Of a DNA stretch of 6,035 bases, positions 5,964-6,035 are shown piece by piece. The stretch covers positions 1 to 6,035 of the forward strand of contig SKYL01000215.1 in the NCBI GenBank assembly GCA_007127935.1, read 5' to 3'. Within the stretch, counting starts at the first letter, position 1. The number at the start of each line of letters is the position of its first letter. The translations under genes were made by a program, and so were the position numbers. Under the pieces are notes generated by a model. The model saw only the letters and a program-made list of their open reading frames with translations. It was not told where the DNA came from and ran no database searches. The DNA is from Halorhodospira sp. (GTDB lineage Bacteria; Pseudomonadota; Gammaproteobacteria; Nitrococcales; Halorhodospiraceae).

Positions 5964-6035
5964 TGTTCGGCGGCATGGATGCCGCCGGCAAGCGTACAAG
6001 GACGTATTCACAGCGTCCCCCGTATCCGGACCCCA
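5945..6035. repeat. 91-bp compound palindromic intergenic element with 19-bp perfect inverted termini
   Basis: The left arm TGGGGTCCGGATACGGGGG (5945-5963) and right arm CCCCCGTATCCGGACCCCA (6017-6035) are exact reverse complements flanking 53 bp. Inside lie a 9-bp hairpin (5968-5987) and a 5-bp hairpin, GGACG (6000-6004) with CGTCC (6014-6018). The whole can fold into a branched, three-way-junction structure. The element reaches the last base of the window, so the outer arm may be longer. The structure suggests a non-coding mobile or REP-like intergenic repeat. No T-run supports a terminator, though a strong stem downstream of ispF could still affect mRNA ends. Confidence 0.8.
5968..5987. 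repeat. inner hairpin of the intergenic element
   Basis: CGGCGGCAT (5968-5976) and ATGCCGCCG (5979-5987) are exact reverse complements separated by GG. Followed by AAGCGTACAAGGACGTATTC and a C-run, it resembles from memory an abundant intergenic repeat of halophilic and related gammaproteobacteria, in which a '-GCATGGATGC-' hairpin precedes a 'GGACGTATTCACGGCGTCCC'-like tail. That family match is recalled, not searched. Confidence 0.7.

Noticed and set aside
5208..6011. Minus-strand open frame beginning inside the repeat element and running through ispF
   Set aside because: Its N-terminal part is the translated repeat and the rest is antisense to ispF and ispD. Spurious proteins from such repeats are a common annotation artefact.
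5975..6035. Plus-strand open frame from ATG in the inner hairpin to the window end (MDAAGKRTRTYSQRPPYPDP)
   Set aside because: The sequence is fully explained by the palindromic element, has no ribosome-binding site, and the ATG is part of the hairpin arm.
5945..6035. Rho-independent terminator for the ispF operon
   Set aside because: The stems are strong but no T-run follows within the window, and the 53-nt structured interior is unlike a simple terminator loop. What lies after 6035 is unknown.

Overview
This is an ordinary chromosomal housekeeping block from a high-GC gammaproteobacterium. Order and orientation, all on the + strand: 3' end of tilS, a small helix-turn-helix regulator, pyrG, eno, ftsB, ispD, ispF, then an intergenic inverted-repeat element that reaches the window end. 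The tilS-pyrG-eno-ftsB-ispD-ispF order is typical of Gammaproteobacteria. Together with the strong GC bias, it suggests a lineage such as the Ectothiorhodospiraceae/Chromatiales. That placement is inference from gene order and composition, not from a database match.

Layout: bases 1-795 are the C-terminal 264 codons of TilS; its catalytic N-terminal part lies before the window. They contain a 24-bp near-perfect palindrome that is exactly eight in-frame codons. Bases 827-1285 encode a 152-residue XRE-like DNA-binding protein, which is not a standard member of this cluster. Bases 1286-1373 carry a plausible sigma-70 promoter and a short leader for pyrG. From 1374 to 5906 the five genes are packed tightly. 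pyrG/eno, ftsB/ispD and ispD/ispF each overlap by one base, and only eno-ftsB has a gap (39 bp). This looks like one transcription unit with translational coupling. Bases 5907-6035 hold no gene; they contain a G-rich stretch and a 91-bp element bounded by 19-bp perfect inverted repeats.

Functionally the operon mixes CTP synthesis (PyrG), glycolysis (Eno), septal divisome assembly (FtsB) and two steps of the MEP isoprenoid pathway (IspD, IspF); TilS modifies a tRNA. kdsA, which sits between pyrG and eno in some relatives, is absent here.

I see no evidence of a novel multi-gene system. The points worth a second look are the compound repeat at the right edge, the in-frame palindrome inside tilS, the extra regulator with its own possible operator, and a tiny upstream reading frame whose stop overlaps the pyrG start.
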